Position numbers and translations under genes: made by a program
The notes under the pieces: model-generated
Seen by the model: the letters and a program-made list of their open reading frames with translations, nothing else
Database searches by the model: none
What the model was told of the DNA's origin: nothing
Part shown: positions 33,131 through 43,919 of the stretch, piece after piece
How positions within the stretch are numbered: the stretch's first letter is position 1
Layout of the letters: every line of letters starts with the position of its first letter
From: Lutraria lutraria
Lineage: Eukaryota; Mollusca; Bivalvia; Venerida; Mactridae
Assembly: GCA_964023205.1 (NCBI GenBank)
Contig: OZ026847.1
Coordinates: forward strand, 8,802,819-8,866,818
Reading direction: 5' to 3'
Length of the DNA stretch: 64,000 nucleotides

Positions 33131-34117
33131 CCCGTTGATAACTTTTATAACACCACCACGCTACGTCATAATACAACTATATATCGAGTTAGATAACTCA
33201 CTTAAAACAATAGTGTGACTGCCGCTGTAACAACTGAATGATAAATAAATTGTCACTCAATCAAAACATAAAAAAACAAGAAAATTTGTAACGAAACGCT
33301 CAAAAATTATTTATGATGAAATCGGTCGCTCTGTCAGAAGTGAAACAAATATGACGTCCGCTGTAACAACTGGATGATGTAAATAATAAACTATTGAGTT
33401 GTCAGGACAGTTCTAAACAAAAACTATATGCACGTGAGGTCACGATGAGTGCCTATAAATACACCGATCAGATTAGCCTCGATCGTCGTATATACGCAAT
33501 ATATCCCATACTTTTTTAGACAGAGGTTTCAGCATGATAGGTCCAAAATTATGGAACGAATTACCTGTTAGCCTGAGACAATGTGATTCTGTAAACATTT
33601 TCAAACATAAATTACACTATTCTAACAGAGTGTGTTGATAAGCTTGCCTACTACATATTCATTTTGAAGTGTATATTTGTGTATTTTTTGTTTGTTTTTT
33701 CATTGTACAACGCATTTGAATATATATTTATATGTAGAAATGGGCGTTTAGTAAAATTTTCATGTTTCTAGCATTCGCTAGATAAAAGCTAGTACGTGAG
33801 GCACAACACTATTAGTAATTACTCTCGCTGGGTGCCCCGTAATGTCACGTGAGTGCAATGTCCCTACACGGATTTCCTGGACAAGAGTAGGCGACTTAAG
33901 AATTGACGGAAGACACACATTGCTGTAAATGACACAAGTTGGAGAGGAGGCGAGGAGCTTGTTTGGTTATATAATGCCTAATGAACAACAAAGGATTTTG
34001 CTGTCATATCTGGGATAGTAAGTTTTAATATATTTACAAGCATTGAGAGCATGCTGTCATTGTCTTCTGTCTAAAGTTTTTTAGCAATTTTGTATAAGGA
34101 GTTGGTTTGTTCTCAGA

Positions 34118-34306
34118 GACCCGCCTTCGTGGTCAAGTGGTTAGGGTAGCTGATTTCAAATCATAACCTGTCAATGATAGAGGGTCGTGGGTTCGAACCC
34201 CGCTACCGACCACGTCTCTTTATGTGAGAAAGTAGGCGGTTGTTTACGGAGGATGAGAGTCTAGTACTAGTTCTTCTGACTGTTGGAAAGGGGCGTAAAA
34301 CTCGAT
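34118..34306 (+). repeat. SINE family S, unit 2 (well-preserved tRNA head)
   Basis: A-box TGGTCAAGTGG and B-box GGTTCGAACCC are near-canonical, followed by TATGTGAGAAAGTAGGCGG and GGGGCGTAAAACTCGAT. The body is shorter than at 47101. Confidence 0.8.
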
Positions 34307-34889
34307 ATGAAAAAAAAAATGTTTAAAAACCTCTTTATCTTTATTGTTGTGATAGGTAAAAAGACATGATATTTAGTTCACTTTAAAATAATAACCCGTC
34401 TTACATAAAAAAGCCATACATTTGTATAGTTAATATTCATCATGAAAACTGTTCAGTATTTAAACCTGTCACAACAGGAAACCCTTGTTCAATATGCAAA
34501 ATTGGTTTGTATGAGGCGCGTAGCAATGTTATGTCCCAAAATATTTTGTTTTGGTATGGATTGTGTATGAAAAATAATATATTGGAGACAGGAAATTATG
34601 AAGCATTATAATCCGACTAAAAATAACTGCTTGGTGCATGAATCAAATGTTCCTTATGCCCGGAGTATCGAGATTTTTGATAAAGAACAAATGACCATAA
34701 TATTATAGTATGGTCATAGGTAATCAACAATATAACGAACTAAAATGAATTACTTACTAAATGAAAAAACTTGCTATGATTGATTTTTTTCGGGTTATGT
34801 TTTTAGTGAATACAAATGGCCATTTCATACTTTTTGCTGAATCCAAATGATTTTGATTGTATAGATAAAGGCAATAATTATCATTCAAG

Positions 34890-34992
34890 TACAGTAAATG
34901 CCTGAAGTCTAAAATCCTGAAAACCGGAATAGTAACACACGTGACTTTAGGTTCTGCCCGGAAAGAGTACGGTTTTCAGGGGTTTTACTGTA
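34890..34992. mobile_element. 103-bp pogo-like MITE, unit 2
   Basis: TACAGTAAATGCCTGAAG ... CAGGGGTTTTACTGTA, with inner CTGAAAACCG/CGGTTTTCAG also inverted. Present in units 2 and 3, absent from unit 1. Confidence 0.65.
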
Positions 34993-35673
34993 TACAATAA
35001 CAAGGGCGCTAAAGGCCCTATAATTCTAGATGTACGTAAGTTAACCGTAGATTGATTTGGTTGGTTCTGTGATTTGCGAAGGGAAGCAAACTAATTCAGA
35101 CAGACTGGACCAATTATAAACTGGACACAGTTTAGTCCTTCATTGTGCGTATAGCCCTATGTGGTGGGTGGTTTTTGTGCTTTGGGATTTTAGGGTAAGT
35201 TGAATGTTTAGAATACGACGCGTTTTTGCTAGGAATCTATACGCACGCATATTTAAGCCTTTCAACAGTCCATAAGTTTGCTCGATATTACGGAAGCGAA
35301 TATTCTAGTTAGATTTATAGTGATGTAAAAATACAGAATTATATAAAATTGTTATTATATTATAATAATAGAGTTTTTTAAGAACATCAAATTCATTTTC
35401 TCAGCTTTATAATTCTCAGCAAATTATAGCTCATTTATTGAAAACTTAGTTATTTCGGTGTCCACATAGCAACCATTTTCTATTCCAGGTAGTTCAATAC
35501 GTATAGATTCGAATTTTTACGTCATGCTTCGTCAAATATTGATGTTTGGATGATACAGCCTCAACGTCTGTTACAGAAAGAAGAATATTTATTCAAAAGT
35601 CTGAAGAAATTCATAAAGTTCTGAGCATATTTATTATTTAGACATTTGCGTTAAATACAACATTACTTCTGCT

Positions 35674-37272
35674 ATGGCTTTGGTTAATACAACAGAGACG
35701 CTTGTACCAAATATTACTCTCGCAACCGATAACTGGCTGACAAACAGCACTGACTATGTTCAGAATGTAACAGTTCCAGTTTATAATGATAACCAAACCG
35801 CTTTAGATCACACACAGACCACAACGACAGTGATGCCAACATTCTCATCAGAAAGCCCAGTTACATTTAGTACAACAACCAATAGTTATGACTATGATCA
35901 CGATTATGAATCCTACATGTTCATTGGATTTCCTTTCGAAAAACCAGTGTATTTATACTTCTGGGAAATACTCGTCATTTGCACATCTCTTGTCAACATG
36001 ATTGTAGTTTGTATCCTTCTAAGGAGAAAGATGCGCAATCCAGTCAACATAGTGCTTGCCGCAATAGCCATATCCGATTCTTTGACCGGTCTTACCACAC
36101 TGCCCACATACATGATAACATACCTAAATTACGAACCGCCATACAACCATCTAAGTTATTACGACTCTTATGCATACCCAGATGAAGGTCATGCCATGCC
36201 TGGACCGATGGATGTGGATCCAAACGTGAATGACTATACAAATGCGACATACATGGGTGAATATATGAAGTATTATGGCGATGCAGAGCTTTACGGGCAA
36301 CAAGAGTCTTACGGAGGATACAGATTGACAAAAGATCAATGCCGATGGTTCATGATATCAAGGTTCTTTATTTCTAAGTCGTTTCATTCAATGTCGATAT
36401 ATCTCACTCTGTTTCTTGGAATTCAGAGATTTATTTCTGTCGCAGCACCATTTAAAGCGCAATTTATAACAACTGAAAGAGCATTGCTTATTTGCTTGAT
36501 CATATTTTTGCTTTCTCCTATACTGCACATTTATCATTTATTTGATGAAAAAGCGAAGTCTGGAAATTGCAGCTGGGATTTAGAAGAAGACGGTTGCAAA
36601 AAGGGCTGCATCGTACTTTGGATTATGTTTTTCTTGCGGAATTTGATTCCTTGCTGCGTTCTTTTAATATTTACTATAATGTTTATCCTGGAACTGCGTA
36701 AAGGTGAAAGTACCATTCGAAGAATGGATAGCACAAAAAGTCAAATTGAACGAAGAGTCCTGGAAAATCGACGCATCGCCATCATCGTGACAGCTATTGT
36801 AGTCGTGTTCCTAATTCCAGAAATTCCGTACGGGTTTTTTCTGTTGTACAACGCCATCGATAAAACGGCAAATAATGGCGAAAATATGGATTTGGAAACC
36901 AACAGAGCAATACACATGACTTATGAACTTCTAATGGTCCTTTCATTCCATGCTAACTTCTATATTTACACATTGTTCAATCGGAAATTCCGAATATGTC
37001 TTGTCAAGATTTTCGTTCAACCTGTGAGACGATGGATGGGGGATACAAGGCGGGTATCAATCACATCTACAAGCAGAAGTTCACAAAGACGCACGGACAA
37101 TATGTCATTGAAGTCTCAGGGGAGAAATACTCTTGATAAAAGCGTGTCCAATACATTAACACTAAAGTCAAATTTAGAATCCACAGCGTTCATGAATTCT
37201 GCTTCTGTCGACATCACTCAAACATCTAATCATGACAAAGATGAATTTGATGCCCTTAATGCTGAGGTCTAA
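35674..37272 (+). CDS. Class A GPCR, type A copy 2, 532 aa
   Basis: Same length as A1 and identical to it from residue 64 to 173 and from 205 to 518, covering all seven helices. Differences from the other copies lie outside: Asn24 (adds a sequon N24-S-T, shared with A3), Val34, Thr50, Val63 (shared with A3), Pro178 (shared with A3), Ala191 (sequon N190 kept as N-A-T), Ala204 (shared with A3) and Asn519 in the tail. GIQRF and NFYIY are as in A1. Unlike the flank of A1, there is no hAT insertion upstream; the 5' flank within about 150 bp of the ATG diverges from both other units. B2 follows 4.75 kb downstream. Confidence 0.93.
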   Translation: MALVNTTETLVPNITLATDNWLTNSTDYVQNVTVPVYNDNQTALDHTQTTTTVMPTFSSESPVTFSTTTNSYDYDHDYESYMFIGFPFEKPVYLYFWEILVICTSLVNMIVVCILLRRKMRNPVNIVLAAIAISDSLTGLTTLPTYMITYLNYEPPYNHLSYYDSYAYPDEGHAMPGPMDVDPNVNDYTNATYMGEYMKYYGDAELYGQQESYGGYRLTKDQCRWFMISRFFISKSFHSMSIYLTLFLGIQRFISVAAPFKAQFITTERALLICLIIFLLSPILHIYHLFDEKAKSGNCSWDLEEDGCKKGCIVLWIMFFLRNLIPCCVLLIFTIMFILELRKGESTIRRMDSTKSQIERRVLENRRIAIIVTAIVVVFLIPEIPYGFFLLYNAIDKTANNGENMDLETNRAIHMTYELLMVLSFHANFYIYTLFNRKFRICLVKIFVQPVRRWMGDTRRVSITSTSRSSQRRTDNMSLKSQGRNTLDKSVSNTLTLKSNLESTAFMNSASVDITQTSNHDKDEFDALNAEV

Positions 37273-37644
37273 ACTTAGAGGATCATAGTTATTATGCTCA
37301 ACTGATTCAGTAAGATGCATTTGTATATATTAATATAAATAGTAATATAGGACAAATAATGAAATGCGCATATTACTGCTAGAACTACAAAATCTATGAA
37401 ACATTCGAAGTCTGGTTCACGGACGTGCTCTACAATTACGTCAGGCAAAGCTTATTAATGGCGGCCTTCAGTGGTAATCCACAGGCAACGTAATATTCTT
37501 ATTTGACTAATCATTCGTGATGTTATGCCTAATTTTAATTGTTTATGTACTAATAATGTATAATCGGCTAGATATTTTAAATAATGATCTTCTTATTTGT
37601 TCATAATATATTCTTTCATGAAGTAGCTATAATTTCGGACGTGA
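37273..37644. other. 3' flank of A2
   Basis: AT-rich, conserved with units 1 and 3, no gene; it ends at the left target duplication of the 531-bp element. Confidence 0.5.
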
Positions 37645-37654
37645 GTCTTTATAG

Positions 37655-38185
37655 CAATCTGATTAAAATCAAATCCTCAAACCCGCTACGCTATGAGGAT
37701 CTGAAGACTACCTATAGAAGGTCACCTCAGGTGACCTTTTCCACTAGCCAATCAGCGCCTTACTTTCATAATTCTGAAAGTGATCTGGTTCTATTTTTAA
37801 CCGCGGTAAAAAACAATATTTGACTTGTAGTTATCACGAACACCTATTCTTACGCAACTAAATGTAATGATAGCGCCCATGTGACATGCGTGTTTATTAA
37901 ATTTTCTGTACTACTATGGCCGAATCGATCAGGATTACTAAAAAAATCAAAACGTGGTTGCAGACAAATATGTTATACGAAATTTAATGTTTACTAACGT
38001 TTAAATAACATCGTCAGGTAGAAAGTTCATTCGGCCAAAGTACCGATGAAACGAGTTATACGATTGGCTGAATTATAAATAGATATAAATAGTGATCATG
38101 GAAATTCCGACTTTTGAAAATAGAAACTGGTATAGGCCGTCATCAGATCTTGCCGTAAGGAAGATCGAATACTTTAGTCAGATTG
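37655..38185. mobile_element. 531-bp element with 10-bp target duplication, unit 2 only
   Basis: GTCTTTATAG at 37645-37654 is repeated exactly at 38186-38195; units 1 and 3 have one copy and no insert. The ends CAATCTGATTAAAAT and (reversed) CAATCTGACTAAAGT are inverted repeats. A 9-11 bp duplication suggests a Mutator-like MITE. No transposase frame. Confidence 0.82.
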
Positions 38186-38195
38186 GTCTTTATAG

Positions 38196-38905
38196 TTTCC
38201 AAAAATTAGTTTGTGATCATCTAAAAAATGGACATCTATGATATATATTATATAAATAGGATTCATTACCAACCTTCACAAGCACTTGATCACTTGATAT
38301 AAGAAAATACCCTAACCATAGAATGTACAGAGGACACCGCCATTATTGCGCTTTGTCTGGCCCGATAACATAATGTAAGAGGAAGGAACTCCAGACTAAG
38401 CAAGACATGTGTGGTGTTATATCACATTTCTTTTACACAGAAATATGTATGCTTTTTGTAAGATAACATTGATTTGCATACTAGAGTTGATGTATACTCA
38501 ATACTTTGAATGCTTCTGCTATTTGAGTGATTTTCGCCAAATTTGTCCTTTTCTTAAATAAACCATGCTATACACTATATTAAAATATACATGTATTACT
38601 TATGTTTTAGTGAAATGTTCATGACATCTTTCTTCTTAAATGAAATACAATGATTATTGTTATAGAAATAAGTATTTTAATGGCAATGATTACCCAATTA
38701 TATATTAAGTATATATACATGTATATATATGTGGGTATGCAGTTTCGACCTAGTATTGTATTGTATATTTCATTATGCATGTTTTTGATTTTGAAGAATT
38801 GATTAATAATCTAAATTGTTTTTAGTCCAGAGTAGGATTAAAATATCTTTTGAAATGTTAGGGGAAAATCGATTTTTATGGAATTAGATTAATAATATGA
38901 GCCAA
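38196..38905. other. AT-rich spacer, unit 2
   Basis: Matches 21210-21924 of unit 1; no gene. Confidence 0.5.
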
Positions 38906-39454
38906 TTACGATTGATAACAGCCAAACAGTGCCCTCTCATGCTCCCAGTTACTAGTATGTCCCTGGTGGACCGTTGCGGGATATTGTTCCATTCTTGGAC
39001 CAATCTGGCACCAAGCTTCAAGACACTCCTCTGATGGTCTAGACACTGTCAGGTTAAATGGCAAGTTGTAATCCATTCTAAATACAAATGTATTTTCAAA
39101 TGGATGAGAGTCCGGAGAATTCGCCAGTATGTCTTGACACTTGTTCACCTCCCTGTCAATATTCTCCTGGACCTCCAGGACCACACGGTCTTCATTGGAC
39201 GGGCATTTTGTCAAAATTAACTCATTGCCTAATGTAGCACTGGTTAGTGAGGGGAACGCAGTCTATGAGTGAATCAGGTCGATACGGCCCCGGCTGATGC
39301 TAGACCATCAATAAACCTCCGCCATTCTTCACCAAACTGTGTGTAAATGCTCTCCCGGTTGTTTCCATATTCTGGCTCGTCTGTCGGTATAGTTCAGGCA
39401 ATACCCAGTATTGTCGGTGAACTGGAAGAGTCGCCAATCCTCCCTTCGTATCAT
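38906..39454 (-). pseudogene. Conserved minus-strand coding relic, unit 2
   Basis: Same length and frame pattern as 21925-22473. The C-terminal frame is intact (102 codons), but an upstream extension is closed by TAG where unit 1 has AAG. The one change in the middle of the frame is synonymous on the minus strand and creates a stop on the + strand. Confidence 0.4.
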
Positions 39455-40263
39455 GCTCAGTGGTGATTCACTTACGGATCCACTGTCTAAATTACGAAAT
39501 TTATGATTAGTTTAAAGTAGATTGAGGATACAAATCGGATGTGACAACTTACACATACGGCAAGTAAGTGTGTATTTACGTACATGATGAATAATACAAA
39601 AAAACAATTGTAAAAATCGTTATTATACATTTCATTATATTATGCATACGTTCTGTTTTTATTTTTTTGTACTATTTTTTTGAAAGAAAACACTTTTATA
39701 TGCATTAGATAGATTTTGAAGTTGAATTAACTAGTTACGTGAACATTTGATGTTATCATTACTATAAAATTCGATGTGTATACTATCTAAGGTAAGATTT
39801 ATTGTATTATAACTATATCTATAATGTGTTTTATGTTCATCTGTAGAAACTATGACTGTAACATTGAGCTTTAATTGTTAAAATGTTTCCATACATCGTG
39901 ATGTCTATGTTTTCATTAGCACCCAATTGTATACACAATTATTATAAGTAATTTCGAAGTTAGGTTAAATTTTAAGTTGAAGTTTGGTAATGTGATTGAA
40001 TGAAACTTAGATTTTATAAACCTAGGGAAAATTTCGAGTAAAAAATAACCCCAGTGTCTGATATTGACAACGAAGTTGACAGGATCCTCCGCTTGCCTAG
40101 GCTGTCAAGGTTGTTTTAAGCGTGGCAGCCATTTGTTTCTAGTTAGCTTTTGGTTACCTTTAAGACCAAACTTCGATTTTAACCCAGTAGTGAAATTAAA
40201 CCAATTTTCATGAAATTGCGTGCCGTGGTCAAGTTAGATAATAAATATATATACAAATGTATG
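39455..40263. other. AT-rich spacer with the empty MITE site, unit 2
   Basis: The single TTAA at 40116-40119 (GGTTGTTTTAAGCGTGG) is the unoccupied site of the family T MITE. A 27-bp segment following it (GTTTCTAGTTAGC...) is missing from units 1 and 3. Confidence 0.75.
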
Positions 40264-40445
40264 TACAGTTAAACCTGTGAACAAAGGCCACCCTTGTGAA
40301 AGACAAAACGATGGACTTTACTGACGGATGGCCTATATCCGGGAGTCATTTTGTTCTAAATAATCAATGACGGTTTTTAAAAGAATGATCTTTATTAAAG
40401 GGTGGCCTTTTTTCGGAGGTGGCCGCTAACTCAGGTTTGACTGTA
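40264..40445. mobile_element. 182-bp pogo/Tigger-like MITE, unit 2
   Basis: Orthologous to 23601-23782; ends TACAGTTAAACC / GGTTTGACTGTA. Confidence 0.7.
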
Positions 40446-40866
40446 CATGTCCTCATAGTTTATCTACAAATGTAACTTGTTTGACTAGATGCCTAATGCC
40501 TAACATTTTTATCTCAAAATGGGATGGACAGATTTTAAAACCATTACGATTTTTATAGGTTTCCATGACAAAAATGGTTTACAACAAGATTTTAAAAAAA
40601 TATATATTTCTTTGAGTTATTTTCACTTTAAGGTATCTGGCTTGGATGTCAAGTCAAATCAAGTTTCACCAATTTATAGATTTAAAAACTAGACCATAAT
40701 TATATACTAAAATAAACCAAGTAATTTGAAACAAATATCACATTTGATTGGTCTTCTATAAATCAATATTGCACGTAATTGACAAATTTTTGAACAACGA
40801 TAACCACTCTGTATATAGAAATATATTACAATAAGTAGCCTTAAAATGGCTATAAATGTATAAAGC

Positions 40867-41023
40867 AGGGAACCGTGTCTCAGTTTTTTGTTAACGTCCT
40901 CGGTTCGTTAGATACTTGGCTTTAAAGAAATTCCGTACCCAGAACCCTGCTGTTTATTACGTAATATTCCATAGATAAAACATGAAAACAAAAAGTATCA
41001 AAATTCTGAGGCACGGTTCCCTA
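40867..41023. mobile_element. 157-bp MITE with AGGGAACCGTG ends, unit 2
   Basis: Orthologous to 24204-24360, with the same single mismatch between the arms. Confidence 0.65.
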
Positions 41024-41491
41024 GATTAACATTTCCGCTACAAAATACCGAAAACCGCTTTGAAATCCGTCATCAAATAAGACGGCAATGTTAATTCGAA
41101 AATGACACCTACTGTGTTTTGTTTAGCTGAGCAATTTACAAAACATAGGACCTTTCTTGCATAACATTTTGTGACGAAAAACTGATTGCTATAATAATAG
41201 CATAAATACTGCAAAATACGGGAAACGTTCTAATAGCACTGCTTAAATAGATATCAATCTCTTGTAGCAATGATCTTTTAATATTACACACTTTTCCAGA
41301 ATTGTACAAAAATGCGTTTTTCCAACATTTTTTGCTAAATGTAGTTAGGTATGGTTTTGCATACAACCCCTCAATTTTGTTGTGGCATTCAATAATTCAA
41401 TTTATTATTTCCGTGATCCTCGAAGTAGAAGATAATATTATCAACTATTTTCATAAAGTGTAACAAGTGAATGCGGAAGAGGGCGGAGTCT

Positions 41492-41512
41492 AACGATAAG
41501 CAGCTTATCGTT
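41492..41512. promoter_or_regulatory. GATA-type palindrome upstream of B2
   Basis: Exact copy of 24804-24824, again ending 512 bp before the start codon. Confidence 0.4.
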
Positions 41513-41584
41513 TCATAGATTGTATTACTCATATCATCCATTTTACCATGAAAACTGATACATACATTTTATGTGCCATTTGTT

Positions 41585-41713
41585 CCTGTTAATACATGTT
41601 TATGCAAATACTGTTTGTTTTCCTGTTAATACATGTTTATGTGTTTGTTTCCTATTAATACATGTTTATGTGTTTATTTTCCTATAAATATACGTGTTCA
41701 TTCGTTTGTTTTC
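41585..41713 (+). repeat. Short tandem array upstream of B2
   Basis: Same four-repeat array as at 24897, with minor substitutions. Confidence 0.6.
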
Positions 41714-42023
41714 CCTGTTACATGTATTCACAACTTATCTGATTAACATGTAAGCATTATTTTATATTTCAAAAAAGGACAACACACAAAGTCATTTTTT
41801 AATTTTTAAAATCAAACAGATATTCGAAATATAAAGGACAATATTGATACATCCATTAAAGAAATGTGCTCTTAATTTGCAGTCACAGAACAGCAAACTG
41901 AACGTGGCACTCACAGAGATAATTGAGGAAACGAACTAGACAAAACTTGCTTTATGCACATTTTACAACTCAGAATGTTTCATCTTTAGTCAATGAGGAC
42001 GATTGAGCTTTAGTTTGATATAA

Positions 42024-43289
42024 ATGATTCCAACATATTCTTCACAACATATTGATGCGTATAGTCCTACCATGAATGATTATGATGATTACATGTACAT
42101 TGGCTATTCTTTCGAAAGACCAGTGTATTTGTACATTTGGGAAATACTCGTAATTTGCACATCTCTAGTCAACATCGTTGTCGTTTGGATTCTACTAAGG
42201 AGAAAGATGCGCAATCCGATTAATGTGGTGCTTGCAGCCATAGCAATAACCGATTCTTTGGCCGGCCTGTCGACACTTCCCTCCTACATCATCACGTACA
42301 AAAACTACGAACCGCCGTGGGTACCTCCGATGATAGGTCGCCCAAACAACAGAATGGACGGCACCTCTCACATGTACTTGGATGAAACATATAATGACGC
42401 AGAAGGCCATGTTCAAAACACAAATAACCCTCCAAATGCGACATATCCGAGCTGGAATGATGATAATAACACTATCGGAGACTATGAGGCTTTCGATGGT
42501 TACAGATTGACAAAACAGGTATGCCGATTGTTTATGATATCTAAGTTCTTCTGGTCAAAATCATTACATTCAATATCGATATATCTCACATTGTTTCTAG
42601 GGATTCAGAGATTTATTTCTGTCGCAGCACCATTTAGAGCACGAGCAATAACAACAGAAAGAACAATTCTTATTTGCATACTGATTTCTTTCCTTTCTCC
42701 TATACTACACATTTATCATTTATTTGATGAAAAAGCTAAGTCTGGCAATTGTAGTTGGGAGCTAGAAGAAGATGGTTGTCAAAAGGATTGCGTTGTTCTT
42801 TGGATTATGTTTTTCTTCCGGAATTTGATTCCATGTTGCGTTCTTTTTGTGTTTACAATTATGTTTATCCTTGAACTACGTAAAGGAGAAAATACTTTAC
42901 GAACTATGAATATCATGAAAGGTCAAATTGCCAGAAGAGTCCTGGAAAATCGTCGCATCGCCATCATCGTGACAGCAGTTTTTGTTGTGTTCCTAATTCC
43001 AGAAATTCCGTATGGGTTTTATCTGTTGTATAACGCCATTGATAAAACAGTAAATAATGGTGAAAATATGGATTTGGAAACCAACAGAGCAATACATATG
43101 ACTTATGAACTCTTAATGGTGCTTTCATTCCATTCTAAATTCTATATTTACATATTAATCAATCGGAAATTCCGAATATATCTTGTCCAGATTTTTGCTC
43201 AACCAATAAGACGATTTATAGGCGACAAGAGACGTATTACCGTTACATCTACCAGCAGAAATCTCAAATCTGATAACCACGAATTCTGA
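42024..43289 (+). CDS. Class A GPCR, type B copy 2, 421 aa
   Basis: Differs from B1 and B3 by an in-frame loss of five codons in the acidic N-terminus (the Tyr-Asp-Asp-Gly-Asn region), plus Tyr5 for Asp, Ala11 for Thr, Ala for Thr in the TM2 motif TDSLAGL, Met in the third intracellular loop (MNIMKG) and Asn in the C-terminal SDNHEF. The core motifs GIQRF and KFYIY are kept. An in-frame TAA directly precedes the ATG. After TGA the same frame stays open for 56 codons, as in B3. Ligand unknown. Confidence 0.92.
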   Translation: MIPTYSSQHIDAYSPTMNDYDDYMYIGYSFERPVYLYIWEILVICTSLVNIVVVWILLRRKMRNPINVVLAAIAITDSLAGLSTLPSYIITYKNYEPPWVPPMIGRPNNRMDGTSHMYLDETYNDAEGHVQNTNNPPNATYPSWNDDNNTIGDYEAFDGYRLTKQVCRLFMISKFFWSKSLHSISIYLTLFLGIQRFISVAAPFRARAITTERTILICILISFLSPILHIYHLFDEKAKSGNCSWELEEDGCQKDCVVLWIMFFFRNLIPCCVLFVFTIMFILELRKGENTLRTMNIMKGQIARRVLENRRIAIIVTAVFVVFLIPEIPYGFYLLYNAIDKTVNNGENMDLETNRAIHMTYELLMVLSFHSKFYIYILINRKFRIYLVQIFAQPIRRFIGDKRRITVTSTSRNLKSDNHEF

Positions 43290-43644
43290 TCTGGGATAAA
43301 TATTTTAAACCAAGCCAGTGTTGTGATGGACGCCGAAAACACGGCTGTGTTAGTTCACTTTAAAATTACCTGGCTCCAAGTTGTACTTCGGGAAACAGAC
43401 AAACTAGATGAGTTTATTAAGTGTGAATGCAAAAAAATGAATCTCATGAACATCAACCATTGAAATATATTTATCCGAAAATCTAGACAGAGAATAGCCT
43501 TTTCTTTCCTTTTAAATATTTTTTAGTAAGTAAGTAATATCTTACTATGTTCTAAGTATTTTTATCGCAGTTTATGGCAACAAATCATTCGCATACATGT
43601 ATTGTTGCGATATTTTTTACAATCGATCAATAATTATACCTAAG
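43290..43644. other. 3' flank of B2
   Basis: Includes the 58-bp segment deleted after B1. No AATAAA at the position of the B1 signal. The frame in phase with B2 continues past its stop to about 43461. Confidence 0.45.
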
Positions 43645-43919
43645 TACTGTAGAACTGGTTTTATTCGCGTTAGTTTTATTTTCGCTAATATTCGCGAATC
43701 GAATACCTCGCGAATTCATAAATGTCGCGAATAAATGCTGAGTTTTATATATTCGAAAATGAGTATGTCCGAAAATACGCAACTTACGTCAGTTATAGTA
43801 TTTTATCGCACTTTAATCCTGCCTGACGACGTCGCAAATTCATAAATACGCGAATAAAGAAAAAAATTTAACAAAAAACGCGAAATTTTGACCTCGCGAA
43901 ATTAAAGCGTTCTACAGTA
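43645..43919. mobile_element. MITE with TACTGTAGAAC ends, unit 2
   Basis: Orthologous to 26911-27193 with a short internal deletion near AACAGCTG. Confidence 0.65.

Larger units (their letters stand above)
33131..35673. other. 5' region of unit 2, upstream of A2
   Basis: Matches 14.7-19.2 kb of unit 1 minus the unit-1-only insertions. It contains a SINE and a 103-bp MITE, listed separately. TTTTCTATTCCAG (35488 region) is the possible 5'-UTR acceptor of A2. No gene seen. Confidence 0.5.

Noticed and set aside
34118..34190. Apparent tRNA gene with good A and B boxes
   Set aside because: It is the head of a SINE whose body follows directly and recurs elsewhere in the window; the stems do not form a complete tRNA.
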